In this document: in pieces, positions 34,558-46,904 of the stretch
How the letters are laid out: each line of letters starts with the position of its first letter
Position numbering within the stretch: the first letter of the stretch is position 1
Origin: Cristatella mucedo
Lineage: Eukaryota > Bryozoa > Phylactolaemata > Cristatellidae
Assembly (NCBI GenBank): GCA_009760855.2
Contig: WPIO01000026.1
Location: 372,001-436,000, forward strand
Direction of reading: 5' to 3'
Length of the DNA stretch: 64,000 nt
The notes under the pieces: generated by a model
Seen by the model: only the letters and a program-made list of their open reading frames with translations
The model's database searches: none
What the model was told of the DNA's origin: nothing
Position numbers and translations under genes: made by a program

Positions 34558-36614
34558 AAGACAGCCCAAATCCACCTGTGCACAAATGTGGGGTCATCCT
34601 GAGAAACGTTGCACGATCAATGTTATGTCGGACTCAGACACATCGATCGATAGTTTTCAATTTCCACTGCACTTCTTACTTTAAAAAAAGGTAAAAATAG
34701 GTACACAGCTTTGCATGTTGGTTGCCCAACCAGCTTCAGCTTAGTTAGGACAAGAGAGTGAGCGAATCTGAAGCTCTTTAAGTTCTAATAAGTGAACAAT
34801 ATCAGCCAGACTGGATAGAATATGAGAATAAACATATCGTCAACTAATGCAAACTGGATGCCTCGGTGACAAACACCACTGAACTAGTGCTTTGCCGGCA
34901 AGCTGATCCTCGTTGGCTTTTGAAGGCCAAACTCGCCGGGAGCCTGGGACGACACTCTCGTGCACTTCGAGCCGCAGGAAGGTGCTACGATAAGCCGCAC
35001 AACAAGTCTCGGACTTACTGACAACTCAGGTCTGCATATAAGCTGGCTGACTATGGTGGACTAGGAAATCGTGCCATGGGTAGGCAGAGGCCGGCTTAGA
35101 AGTTATCGCATACACTTGACGACTATTCGTGCAAGATGCAAATATTTTCCTCGTTTTCTTCATTTCTCCTGCCTCTGTCTTCTTCTCCTCTAAAACCCTA
35201 TCACTGATAAGCTTCTGCGAGGCCCTCGAGTCTCGAGGCAGGAAGTCAGTAGCCAGCCGCCATGTTCGATACCTTGCTTGGCTAGCAGGTCTTGGCTGGA
35301 TCGACGGGCCAGCTCTGGCCAGGCGGCCCCGGAGCTGGCCCCCCCTGGTGCTAAGGATGCGAGCCGCTTTTGCCTCACAGGGTCCAGCTGCCTTTATTTC
35401 AGTGGCTGACACCTCGGAATTGACAAGCTGATGGAAACATCCGGCCGATGATCTTCGGCAAGACAGCGAACGGTAGGGATACGCTGTGCCGTGCCCAGTC
35501 AGAATGTTAATGGGAGCACTCTGAAAAGCGTTAGCCCTAAGAGCAAACGATCGGATGAGTCGCAGCCGGGAAGGAGTGCACTTGTCTTAGCCCTGGCCCT
35601 GTTTGCAGCCAGCACTGCATACCTCTTCCAGATCAGCCAATAGACCTGCTGGGTCATTTTGGCAGCGATTTTATTTCGTATGGTCGTCACCGTGAGAGCT
35701 AAAAATCATACTCGCAGCCTGAGAAGTAATGAGCAGCAGCATCTACCGTTGAGTTCTTCCTGCCATTTAATTAGCATATTTCGGTGGTTTGGTCGGCCGA
35801 ACCTGCAGCTGCTGCTGCCACTGTTTTGGCTGCCGTTCTTTGTCTCCGATCCATAGGTATGCTTACTAGCTTGCAAGGAGCTTGCAGCAGCTCTGCCTAT
35901 TCTACCACCTTAACAGAGTGCCATCAAATCTGACAAGTGACCGTCATGAGAGAAGTGACGGCCGCAGGCTCACTGATGACATAAATTGGCGAGGATTGAA
36001 CATTTCTGCTATAGAATGCAATGATAATATAATGTCTCTAGGACTACACGTGTCAGTCATTTGGCAAAGTGCACATTTGATGGACATCTGAAGGGTATTT
36101 ATTCTATGATTGATCTGTCTCAGGCCCACATTATCCTTGATATTTTACTTCACAATCCTGGCCCATGTGCAGCGCCAGGAAGCCACGGTGGCATGCAGAC
36201 CAAAAATCGTGTCTGACAGATATGTTCAAGACTTGGTATGCCATTACTTTTATTTTAGCCAAGCAGTAAGCTAGGCCGACGAATCTAGGACGTACCTTAT
36301 GATGTCTCTTACAGAGAGGCGGGATTTTATTTTCCTCTGCACACTGAGTTGAGCATACACAATAATGTCTTTCGTAAATTATGCTAATAATGTCTTTCAT
36401 AACTTATGCATATCAAGTTTATTCCACTAGCCCATCGCATTGAATGTCACCGGCCACTGTGGCATCGTGCTGGCAGCTGAAGATGAAGAAGGCAGCGCAG
36501 CTCTCGACGACGGCGGCGCCACAGCAGCTCTGTGGATGAGATCCTGTTAAGTGGCAGGCCCCTCCCCGTGTGTCGCTCCCCTCAACCGCAGGGGAAAGGA
36601 GAGAGAGAGAGAGG
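34557..36614. other. Stretch without a recognised gene
   Basis: Open frames at 35026-35412 (minus, 128 codons) and smaller ones show no domain. A short GA run is at 36598-36612. Confidence 0.4.
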
Positions 36615-36702
36615 GGGTTTAGGGTTCAGGGTTTAGGGTTTCTGGTTTAGGGTTCAGGGTTTAGAGTTTAGGGTTTAGGGTTTGTGTGTAGGGTTTGGGG
36701 TC
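36615..36702 (+). repeat. Degenerate TTTAGGG-like (plant-type telomere) interstitial repeat
   Basis: Successive units GGGTTTA, GGGTTCA, GGGTTTA, GGGTTTC, TGGTTTA and so on, about twelve 7-base units. The most frequent unit is TTTAGGG, with one-base variants, ending in GTGTGTAGGGTTTGGGG. Most animals use TTAGGG; TTTAGGG is the plant and green-algal form. Confidence 0.85.
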
Positions 36703-39244
36703 GAAAGGAACATGATGAAGGGTACGGATTAATTACCATCCTTTACTTAGTGTATTTCGGGAAAACGAGGGAACTGAATGCGTGGCTAGACAGACGAAGA
36801 GAAGCAGAGGCCAAAAACAGATAATAGAAGAAGATGGACAAGGAGACTATGGGGAGGCATAAAAATAAGATTTGTTCATTCAACAGCCTCACTTGTATAG
36901 CTGCAGAAGAGCCTCACTCTGGCCGTCACAACTGCTGGCAGTGAGTAATAACGAATCACCAAACACCTTTCACGATAGCTGCCGATGTGCTAAGTCGTCT
37001 GTTTGGATAAGACGGGGCTCTGCCGAGCATTTTCTCTCTATTCCTCCAGCTCTCATCCGCAAGGTGGTGTCAACTTCACAGCTCCCCTCGAGCATGATTA
37101 ATGAAGGCACGCTAATAGTGAATCATTAATCAATGGCAGGTAAATCTGCCAGGTGCTGCGGTTGCTTGTCTGTTCGCTCAGCGACCGGCCTCCAGCTAGC
37201 TATGCCACGGCATCCCACGACAATCGACTATCTTTTCTTCATTGGAGACGTCTAATTATAGCAACTATAGAAACCTATAATCAGTTTACACTGCTCCTTC
37301 TTTGTAGCTTTTGCATCTTGGCCGGTGGAGCACACAGTGTCAGTCATCCCAGGTTCGACTGTAACGAGAAGGGGTACGAAAGCGTCGTACAAACCGAAGA
37401 CGGGTATTCTTTATCTAGACCACTCTATTGGAGCCGTGTGTCTTCAATTTTGTCTTCTTTCTATCAAAGTGATAGCCTGCCCCCATTGTGTCATTGGCTA
37501 TGAAAAGCACGGAGATGTGTATACTTTCTTTCTTACTACGCGTTTTACAGTCACTGTAGTTTTCTGACACAGTGGCACAGAGAAGCTGTCACATTGATGA
37601 GCGATGATCATCAGTATTATCAGTATTATCGCTATCTATCCCATCTCTCAATTCAGTGGTTGCTTGTACGGTCGAGAACATTTACTGACGTCGCCGTGTA
37701 CAGAGGCGTCGGTCAATGCCTACAGCCCATAAATAGCATGCACAGCTTCGCGGCATTATCGTCGGTAGAAGCAAAAGCGCTATTAAGCAAAAATGTCGGT
37801 GCACGACTTCACTGCATTGAATTCATTTTTAGCTGTATGCGAAATACGTGACACGCAGTGTGCGAAGCTTCAAAATGCGTGCGGCAGGCTCCGATGTGCG
37901 ACAACCCACAGGTAAGTGCTCGCTCACATCCAGAACGAGTCGCACTTCTAGCAGATGCGCTTTAGCGCTAACATAAGTAATCTTTCCATACAAACAGTGT
38001 GCCAGCATCCAGACGGGGAAAATTTTTTCGGCGGACATTTGCAAGACGTCTTTGGTTTAAATTAAGCGAATAGAATTTGCTCACTTTACTAGAATGACGA
38101 AACGAAGCGTTCGGACGAGTTGGATTGCATCAGCAAGCTGGCTGCAAGCAAGGTTGCTGGCTGCAAGGTCATCAGAGCCTGCAGCCTGTAGGTTTGAATA
38201 CAAGGCAAGCAAAGGCTTGCAATATCATATAGTGCACATACCGTAAAAGCAGTGCACAGTCAGTCACACTGAGAGACATGCAACACTGCTCACGAAAGTG
38301 CTAAACATCTGGCATGTGGAACAGCTGCGATTAGATTCCAACCCCAGAGATCCCACTGCAGCTCTAGCCAAAAGAAACTATACTGAAGCGGCTCAAGATG
38401 ATATACATTCAAGATCAAAGATTTTTACCGAGCAGCTTTGTAATCCAGTGAATCTACTAGTGCCAGTGGCTAATGCTTTCAATGAGCCCCGATTTGTTTT
38501 GCTTCTATAGACCAAATGGACCGTTGCAGTTAGGATAATTTAGACATTAAGGGATGCAGCCTTTCAAAAAGAAAGTGAGCAGCCGAAACTTGCTGGTATC
38601 CAGCATAAGTACGTCCGTATGATAAAAACCGTATATAATTCTTAAGAGTAACTGGAGATTATAACACTGGTCGTTGCAGATAATCAAATAAGAAAAACTG
38701 ATCAGGTCGGCGATTTCAATTTTTTAGATCTCTAGGGAATATCAAAGCAGTGAGACTTTATTTTACCATTCAAGTCAAATAGCAAAGACTTTGCTAAAAG
38801 TCCTAGGAGCAGCAAATTCCACAAAGTGGGAACACGGAACCCTAATGTCCGATTGCCTAATGTGAAGGCACTTCAAATGGACTAATGGCCGATATTTAAC
38901 TCTAGATCTAAGCTCTCTTAGTGGACCACCTTGTGGAAAGATGGTTGAAAATATTATGATTGCCTTGCCTGTCTATTCAATGCTAGCATTGCCATGGCTT
39001 GGTACGATATCCCATCTAATACCAGCAACCAATACAATGTGTTCGGCTAAACGAGTTGGCAACTTTGCACAAGCACTACTGCATGCATATGCTCCGATAC
39101 TGTTTTCACAAAGCTCCAGACTTTACATACGGGGTATGCACTTGCACAACCTAGTCATGTTGACAAGCATGCGCTTCCATGCACATGAAAATGGGCTGGT
39201 CTCTCCGAGTATCCAAGTAACAAGCTTATTGTCGCCCAGGCTTT
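36703..39244. other. Stretch without a recognised gene
   Basis: Two overlapping plus-strand frames at 37153-37567 (116 and 80 codons) have no recognised domain. No RNA gene or repeat family recognised. Confidence 0.4.
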
Positions 39245-42057
39245 AAATCAACACAAACATTTGCTTGCAGTACATGAGTCCTTGTCTCTTGTGGCCCATG
39301 TGCATGGCCATACTCACATCAAGGGTCACACACTCGACCAAATTTTCTCATTCAACTGCACTTTGTCATCACCAATTATTACCAAATCCTGCTTATTTGA
39401 CCACATGCAGATCTCATTCAATATACAGTGTGTGCCCACCTCCTCCTCTAAAATAACCTGTGAATCGCGAAACCTCAAGACCCTAGACATCTATGATGTC
39501 CGTGCAGAAATATCTGCTTCGCCTCTGCTCAGTCCTACCTCCGATCTGTCATCATTGTAGATAGCGACAACACGACACTAGCTGACACGCTCGACGAGTT
39601 TGCACCTCTGACTAAGCTCACTGTGCGCCCTCGCCCAGACGGCCTATGGTTTACCACAGACATTAAACTAGCCAGGTCTACTAAGCTCAAGCTTGAAAAA
39701 GCATACACAAGATCAGAACCGTCCATCGACAGGCACATGTAGACTACTGTAGGTCGTACCAATCGATCCTAGCAAAAGCAAAGTCTAGCTTCAATAAAAA
39801 ACATTGTTGAATCACAGATACACAATCCAAAAATGCTGATGTCGACGATCAACCATCTCCTCAACCGCTCCCAGATTAGCTCTTTACCTGATGATCCTTG
39901 TGATGATCTAGCCGATCGCTTCTCTCGATTCTTTGTGCAGAAGATAGACAAGATGAGGGAGTCCATCCCTGCGATGACAACATCCCCCTAGAATGCTGTT
40001 CCCTGATTCCTGGCTGCACCTCAGTGTCTACATTTTAGCAGGTCACTAGTGATCTCGTCCTGAAGTTCATATCCCAATCAAAGAAGACGACAAGTCCTCT
40101 GGACCCTATTCCCACTGTCCTGCTCCTACGTTGCATTGATCTGCTGCTGCCATGCATAACTAATATCATTAATATGTCATTAACCTCAGGTCATGTCCCA
40201 GCACCTTTCAATAAAGCTGTAGTCAGGCACTTCTCAAGAAAGCGACACTAGACCAAGAGAACTTGAGTAACTACCACCCAGTTTCTCTTCTATCATTCCT
40301 ATCAAAGGCACTGGAATGGGTCGTGGGGGACCAGCTGAACTATATTGAAACTTCAAACCTTGCTAGTAAGTTCCAGTCAGGCTTTAGAGCTAATCACTCC
40401 ACAAAGTCAGCATTGCTTAGAGTGTACAACGACCTACTTAGGAATGCAGAAATATGTAAAGTGTCTCTGCTGGTTTTGCTCGATCTTTCGGCCGCTTGAT
40501 ACTATCGATTGATACTATCGATCACAAAGTTCTTCTAGAGCGCCTCTCATCTCGCCTGGGCATCACTAGCACTTCTCTGAAATGAAATGGTTCAGATCGT
40601 ATCTCAGTGGGAGACTTCAGAGTATTGACGTGAATGGACAAAGATCATCCGAGGTACCTCTGAAATATGGGGTACCCCAGGGCTCCCTGCTAGGTTCGGT
40701 TCTTTCACGGTTTATACTCTGCCTCTTGCTGGTGTGATTGCCAAGCACAATCTAGGCTTTCACTTCTATGCGGATGACACTCAGTTGTGGATGCGGATCT
40801 CGGTTGTGCCTTTGCTTTGATCCCTCTCAGCCTTCGAGCACCTCAAATTCTCTCAACTCACTTGCTGCGTGTATTGATGACATTCGCACACGGATGGCAG
40901 CAGATTTTCTTAAACTAAACGATGATAAAACTAACTTATTAGTTATGGGCAAACCCAGTCTGATTCAGAAATTGGAAAGGCTGACGCTCAAAATTGGCTC
41001 TGCTAGCATATCTCCTGTTAAATCAGTTCGAAATGTAGGCGTCATGTTCCAAAGTGACCTCTTGTCAGACAAAACACATCAGCTCCACAGTCAAGTCAGC
41101 CTACTTTCAGCTACAAAACATTCCTAAAATTCGGGCTTGTTTAGATAAAGATACCACGTCTAAGTTGGTCCATGCATTTGTGACATCCCGTCTTAACTTC
41201 TGTAACTCACTGCTTACTGGCTTATTGGCGCGTGCAATCAGGCGATTACAGCTTGTGCAAAACTTTGGTGAGCCGTGATGGCACACTAGGTATGGCGGTT
41301 GCTTTCATGACCTCGGTCCCGAGGTCGTGGGTTGGATTCCTGCGGTGGGCGATTCTTTATCGCCACTGCAAGCGGTGGTGATACCCGTTAAGGCTCTTCC
41401 ATCGCTATACAAAAAAAGGCTGTTTAATCAGCTAGGATTTATTTATTTATTTAAAACTTCCGAGCTAGGCTTGTCTGTCGTGAGCGTCGCCGTCGCCACC
41501 TTCTCGCCGACCTGCACTGGCTACCAGTTAAGCAACGGATCGACTTCAAGGTTTTGTCGCTCACTTTTAGGTTAATTCTTTGGCTCTCAGATCTACTCCC
41601 TCACCAGGCCAAGGATCGTATCACCCGCTTTTCGGAATCCAACAGTTTACCAATACCTCGTACAAACCTCAAATCCATTGGAGACTGTGCATTTAGTTCG
41701 TATGCTCCCAAAGCCTTGAACTCCCTCCCGACTTGCGTCTGAACATCCCCTGACTTGACCACATTTAAAAAGAATTTAAAAACACACCTATTTAGGACAG
41801 CATTTAATGGGTCCCTGTGATTCGCCCTTGATGTGCTTATGCGTGCTGACACTGTGCATGCTGCCATTAACCACATTTGCATGCTGACTCTGTGCATGTC
41901 ACCCCTAACCATTTTATTCATGTTGTTTGTTTATCAAGCATTAAGTTACTCACCATTTAATCGCGTTTCCCTGTGTAGCAAATGTACAGTGCCAAGAAAG
42001 AGATTGAGTTATCTGAGGGCGCTTTATCAAACACATTATTATTATTATTATTATGAG
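39245..42057 (+). pseudogene. LINE-A copy 2: most complete CR1/L2-like retrotransposon in the window, broken
   Basis: 5'-truncated in the endonuclease (HTHIKGHTLDQIF, about 39310), then the linker (TLDEFAPLTKLTVRPRPDGL, about 39583; INHLLNRSQISSLPDD, about 39845), the RT (KTTSPLDPIPTVLLLRC about 40087, YHPVSLLSFLSKALEWVV about 40271, FQSGFRANHSTKSALL about 40372, VPQGS about 40673, FHFYADDTQL about 40756), the thumb/C-terminal domain (LADLHWLPVKQRIDFKVL, about 41500) and a 3' UTR ending in (ATT)n at 42036-42054. Stops, frameshifts, a 13-bp tandem duplication in the motif A codons (40497-40522) and a SINE-2 insertion (41266-41452) make it inactive. Confidence 0.9.
41266..41452 (+). mobile_element. 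SINE-2 copy 2, inserted in LINE-A copy 2, with target-site duplication
   Basis: Full-length SINE-2: head GAGCCGTGATGGCACACTAGG (A box TGGCACACTAGG), B-box region AGGTCGTGGGTTGGATTCC, body hairpin ATCGCCACTGCAAGCGGTGG, GCTATACAAAA, and an A+T tail of TTTATTTATTT. Flanked by a 7-bp direct repeat AAAACTT (41259-41265 and 41453-41459). It splits the LINE codons after RRLQLVQN, so it landed after LINE-A. Confidence 0.92.
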
Positions 42058-44187
42058 ACAGCTATTCCAGAAAACTCGATGCACCGAGAAAACATAGACT
42101 GCAGAAGAAGCACTACAGAAGCAACGTCTGCACAGAGGGTAACATTCAATCAGTGGCCAAGCAAACAAAATTATTTCCCTTGCGAAATATCAAGTAGCAT
42201 CCACGCGAAGCTGTTCATACTATGGTCAGTGGCTGGACTGATGTGCTCGTCTCAGCAGCTGCATGCTACTCCATGCCTTTGTGGGTGTGCGTCTGGAAAG
42301 TGCTTAGCACTGGCCAATGCGACACAGCCATCTGACTGGTTGGCTGTTAAAAAGAGCTGTAGCATGATATGCACCAGCTTCGACGTAGACATCCCTGAAA
42401 ACGTATACTTTGGCCTACTGAGTTGTTGTACAATTGCGTGAATGAAAACCACATGCTATTATGTGACACACTCGAAATCCCAGAGCAAAATTGATCTTCG
42501 TTACAATAGGTTGAACCAAAGTGATCTAAGGCTCGCTAATAATCGTGATCAACCTAGAATGCTTGCATCGGCCGATTTTTTAAATTCTTCTGTTTTTCTT
42601 AAAACTAAGGCATCCAGGCTAAACCTAAGACCGCAGCGGAATAGAGCGGATACAAACTAATACGCAGTAGGCCCCTGAAAGCTGTGGGACATCGAGGCGC
42701 TGCAATGCATTAGAGTAGATAAAGTCGACGGACTTCCAGAAAATGATCAGTAAAATACCTTGTTACCCAATTTGGCAATGGGTCATGCAAGCACACTCTT
42801 CTTTTATATCACGTTATTTACAGACGGTCGAATTTTCTTCAAGACCTTTTGCTGGGCTTTGCAATTTCATGGGCATGTGAGCTGTGCACCTGGTTGCCTA
42901 GCAGCCTGTGCAGCAAAAGAATTGTGTTGAAAGATGAACTTGAGAAATTCCTTTCGTTTCAGAGATCGATTCGGAAATGGGCTTGCTCATTCGTGTCCTA
43001 AAAATGACGATATCCAAAGATCCCAGCAACGATACCAAAGGAAGGCAGCAGTCGCTGTACATCTGCAACAGAGATGCTTGCCGACAGGTGAGAGTGGCGG
43101 ACGGTAGTTTGAACGACGCCGTTCTTAAAAGAGAACATTTAAGAGTGATAAACAAATACAAATCCAAGCCTCAGTAAGTAGGAACTTTCGAAGTGCTATT
43201 ATGTGACCGAACAGCGGCGAGCATTAGTTTCGGCCTGATAGCACGAAGACCAAGCGAACCTGTCGAGTCTTAAACCAACAAAAGTTAAGGTTCTCAGTTA
43301 ATTTAACACCAACTATATTATAGCAGCATGAGACTAACGAAGACAGCAAATAGAATGGCAACTGCTCTTTTGCTTGGCCATGAATACGCAATACAACTAA
43401 ACCGTGGCAGCTCCTGACCAAGAGAACAGGCAGAGCTTCCTATAATGTCAGCATTCAACATAATTTGGTCATCATCTGGCCGCAATTATGATGACTAAAA
43501 ACCTGCTATGTCATAATCTCATGTGCCGCGACAGAAAAACCGAAATCATGTAAAAGCAGTCAGTCGTGACTTCGAGCACTGCTAGAGTTTAGACCATCTA
43601 AAGCTGTGGAGAGTAGTTTCATAGGGCCCAATTTAATGCGCTCTGGTGGCATCAGCACCCTGCAAGAGTTCACTTGCAGTACCTCTCACTCGACAGCGTT
43701 GCTTTTTGCAGATAGCTTGGTATATGGTGTGGCTGGTGCTGGCAGTGGTAGTGAGCTTGGCGGTCTCTGCTGTCTGAAAAGTAGAGATAGCAGGAAAACC
43801 TGGTAAATGGCATTAGAGGCCCATTTTGAAGTCTCCAATGACCTACCACGTGGACTCGATGACTCAAAGCTTTCAGCAAGGTCTCTTTGCTCTTTTAACC
43901 CTCGTACAGATGCACCGAGTGAGCTAGAGGAACATACAGGTACTGAAGAGATTCTTCCACGAAGTAGTTTTCACCGCCGTCTTAATAAAACTTGCTAGAG
44001 ACGTAGGCAAATGAGTCTGTCTGATTCTTGCAGCCTTTTGATTCCACCTCAGGAAGCTGCATGTACATATATGCATAGACAGCTGGAACTAAACTGAACT
44101 GCTGGGGCTTAAGGCTCCTGTATTAGGCTATGTATTTTACTGGAAAGGATTGATAGGAAGGCATTGTTAATTGTGATGCATACAAAA
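42058..44187. other. Stretch without a recognised gene
   Basis: A plus frame stays open from the LINE tail to 42441 (about 125 codons of unique sequence) but has no recognised domain and no start of its own before the LINE junction. Other frames are short. Confidence 0.4.
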
Positions 44188-45525
44188 TAATAATATTAAT
44201 AACAATACATTTACACAGCATCCTAATAGAACTTATTCTCTTCTAGGCAACTTAAAGATACTGGAAATGAAGCACGATCAAATGGTAAGCGGTAAGATGC
44301 ACAAATTCAACAAACATAACATGGTTAGAGGTGACATACACTGATTCAGCGTGTAAATATGTTTAATGGCAGAATGCACAGTGTCAGCACGCATAAGCAC
44401 ACAAAGAACGAATCAGAAGGACTCATTAATATTGTGATAAACGGGTGGTTTTCAGCTTCTTTTTAGATATCGTCAAGTCAGGGATGACATGTCAGTCGGA
44501 AGTGAGCTCCGGGCTTTAGGAGCATGCAAACTAAAGGCACGGTCTCCAAGGGATTTGAGGTTCGTATGAGGTGTAGCTATACGATTTGAATCAGAAAGCG
44601 GGTGGTACAATGCCTAGCCTAGTGGGGGAGTAGTTCTGATAGGTATACAGAAGCCAGATAATGAAGGGACCTAAATGTGAGTGACAGAACCTGGAGGTCG
44701 ATGTGCGGCTTGATTGGGATCCAGTGCAGGTCGGCGAGAACTGGTGTGATGTGGCAACTACGGTGCTCACGACTGACAGCCTACAAGCAGAGTTTTACAC
44801 CAACTCTAAGCAGCTGATTACACAGACCGGTAGATCAGCAAGCAGTGAGTTACAGAAGTCGAGACGGGATGTCACGATGCATGGACCAATTGAAATGTAG
44901 TATCTCTGTCTAAGCAAGCCCAATTTTTGGCAACGTCATGTTGCTAGAAGTAGGCAGACTTGTCTGTGGAGCTGATGTGGTCGTCTAGTGTAAGATCACG
45001 TTGGAACAGGACACCTAGATTTTGAGCAAATGCAACAGGAGATATACCGATGTAGCCGATTTTGAGCGTTAAGTTTCCCAATTTCTGAATCACACTTGGT
45101 TTGCCCGTAACTAGTAAGTAGGTTTTGTCGTCATTCAATTAGAGAAAATTTGCTGCCATCCATGTGAGAATGTCAGAAATACATGCAACAAGTGTGTGTA
45201 GAAAATTCAACATGCTGGAGTGCTGGGAGGGATCGAAGCAAAGGTACAATTGACTGTCATCTGCATGGAAGTGAAAGCCTAGATTGTTTTTGGAGCGTAA
45301 TTTGGCAAGAGGAAGAGTAGAAACTGTGACAAGAAGCGGACCAAGCCCAGAGTCCTGCGGTACCGCTTAATTTAATGGTTCCTCGGATGATCTTTTTCGG
45401 ATCACATTAATAATCGGGAGTCTTCCACAGAGATAGGACCTGTGCCGTTTCAGTGCTGTGCTAGTGATGCTCAGGCGAGATGAGAGGCGCTAGAGGAGAA
45501 CTTGGGGATCAATAGTACAAATTCC

Positions 45526-45662
45526 GAGCTGGTTTGGTTCAGCGGTTAAGATGCTCGCCCCGACCAAGGTCTGGCTGAGGTCGCGGGCTCGAGCCCCGAA
45601 GCATATGTGAAGCGACTGAATAGAGGTCAAGTTCTCTTGGGGCGCTATACAAATGAATTGTA
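45526..45662 (+). mobile_element. SINE-1 copy 6, inserted in LINE-A copy 3
   Basis: Best-preserved SINE-1: GGTTCAGCGGTTAAGATGCTC (A box), GAGGTCGCGGGCTCGAGCCC (B box), CATATGTGAAGCGACTGAAT, AGAGG...TTCTCT and GGGCGCTATACAAATGAATT. It is opposite in orientation to the host LINE and interrupts its reverse transcriptase. Confidence 0.9.
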
Positions 45663-46189
45663 TTTTATTTCTATTCATTTTTCAAATGCTGCGAAAGATC
45701 AAGCAAAACAAGCAGAGAGACTTAACTTAAGTCTGCATTCCTGATTAGATTGTTAATCCACCCAAAGCAGTTCCGACTTCGTGGAGTTAATCGTGCTAAA
45801 ACTAGACAGGAACTTATTTTCGTTATCATTTGGTCACGCCTTTTCAAAGTCGAGGTTTTATTTTATTCCCGAAACTTGCTAGGTTTGCAGTATCAATATA
45901 GGAGTTCAGCTGGCTAGCAAAAGCTATTTCCAGTGTCTATTTGATAGGAGCAGTAGAAGGGAGACTGGTCGGAAACTGCTCAAGTTTTCTTGGTCTAGTG
46001 TTGCTTTCTTGCCCAACTACAGCCTTTTTTTAAAGCTGCAGGGACATGACCATAAGCTAAGGACATATTAATTTTGTTAGTTATGCAAGGCAATAGAAGA
46101 TCCATGCATCGTAGAAATAAGACAGTGGGAATACGGTCCAGAACACTAGCTGTCTTCTTTGGCTGGGAGACAAGATTCAGGATGTAATG

Positions 46190-46473
46190 ATAATAATGTA
46201 ATAATGTATCTCCTTCAGTAACTCCACAAAGTCATAAAGACCATGTGGGTGTTACGCAGGAGAGTTTTGTATAGCGCACTCACAGCCTAAGCGGCTTTCG
46301 GTACGCATTCTGTACCCAACAGACTTCCTCTCACGCAACAAAGAGAAAGTGGGAAGCATAGCAGAGTCAGGAGAGCAGTTGAGGTAGTGAGTAGCATAGA
46401 AGTAGCAGTTCAGGACCGCTGAAAAAGATGTGCCATAGTCGGCAGTTGGAGAGTAGATGTCGTTGCGTAAGAA
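46190..46473 (-). mobile_element. LINE-B copy 3: 3' end fragment nested in LINE-A
   Basis: Minus orientation: tail of AATGTAATA repeats at 46190-46207, then the 3' UTR and a short piece of the C-terminal coding end, stopping at the complement of ATTCTTACGCAACG. Very similar to LINE-B copy 2 (both have ACATCTACTCTCCAACTG). Confidence 0.87.
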
Positions 46474-46904
46474 TGATGTCACTTATGGCCTCTTTGAATG
46501 TAGACATTGAGGTGCTGCACGGAATAGAGGGAAAGGAGTCCTATGGGGTTGTTAGTTAGGGACAGGAATCTAGAGATGGATGCTGCTACATTAGGAATGG
46601 ACTTTCTGATCTCGCACTGTTCGCGTCCTTTAGTAGTTCCTCGGATGATTGTTGCCAGTTAATATCAATGATCTGGAGTCTCCGACCGAGATAGGATCTA
46701 AACCATTGTCAGTGGTGCCAGAAGTGCCCTGGCGTGATAAGAGTTTCTCAAAGGAGTTGGAATAGGAGACTCTTATAGACTCTTATGAGCTCTTATAATT
46801 GGTGATGTTGTGTTTACAAGTTTCATTCAGAAGACCACTTCCATATCTACTAGTCCCGTTTAATTCCTATCTGAGTGACAGCCTACTCCGATGGCTACCT
46901 ATTG

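Larger units (their letters stand above)
44188..46770 (-). pseudogene. LINE-A copy 3: retrotransposon relic carrying nested insertions
   Basis: Minus orientation. 3' tail (TAATATTATT) at 44188-44210, 3' UTR to about 44470, C-terminal domain, then RT remnants: MNDDKTYLLVTGKPSVIQKL at about 45135, and the finger region near 46150. SINE-1 copy 6 splits it at 45526-45662 and LINE-B copy 3 at 46190-46473; sequence on each side lines up with LINE-A copy 1 (for example 45680 with 20000, and 46480 with 20425). A further short piece at 46640-46750 matches the RT region again, out of order, so it is a second fragment or a rearrangement. Confidence 0.8.

Noticed and set aside
42058-42441. Open frame continuing from the LINE-A tail, about 125 unique codons
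   Set aside because: No domain, and the frame is entered only through the LINE tail; a length that can occur by chance.
46640-46750. A separate transposon next to LINE-A copy 3
   Set aside because: It matches the LINE-A reverse transcriptase region (as at 19800-19870), so it was treated as a rearranged LINE-A piece.
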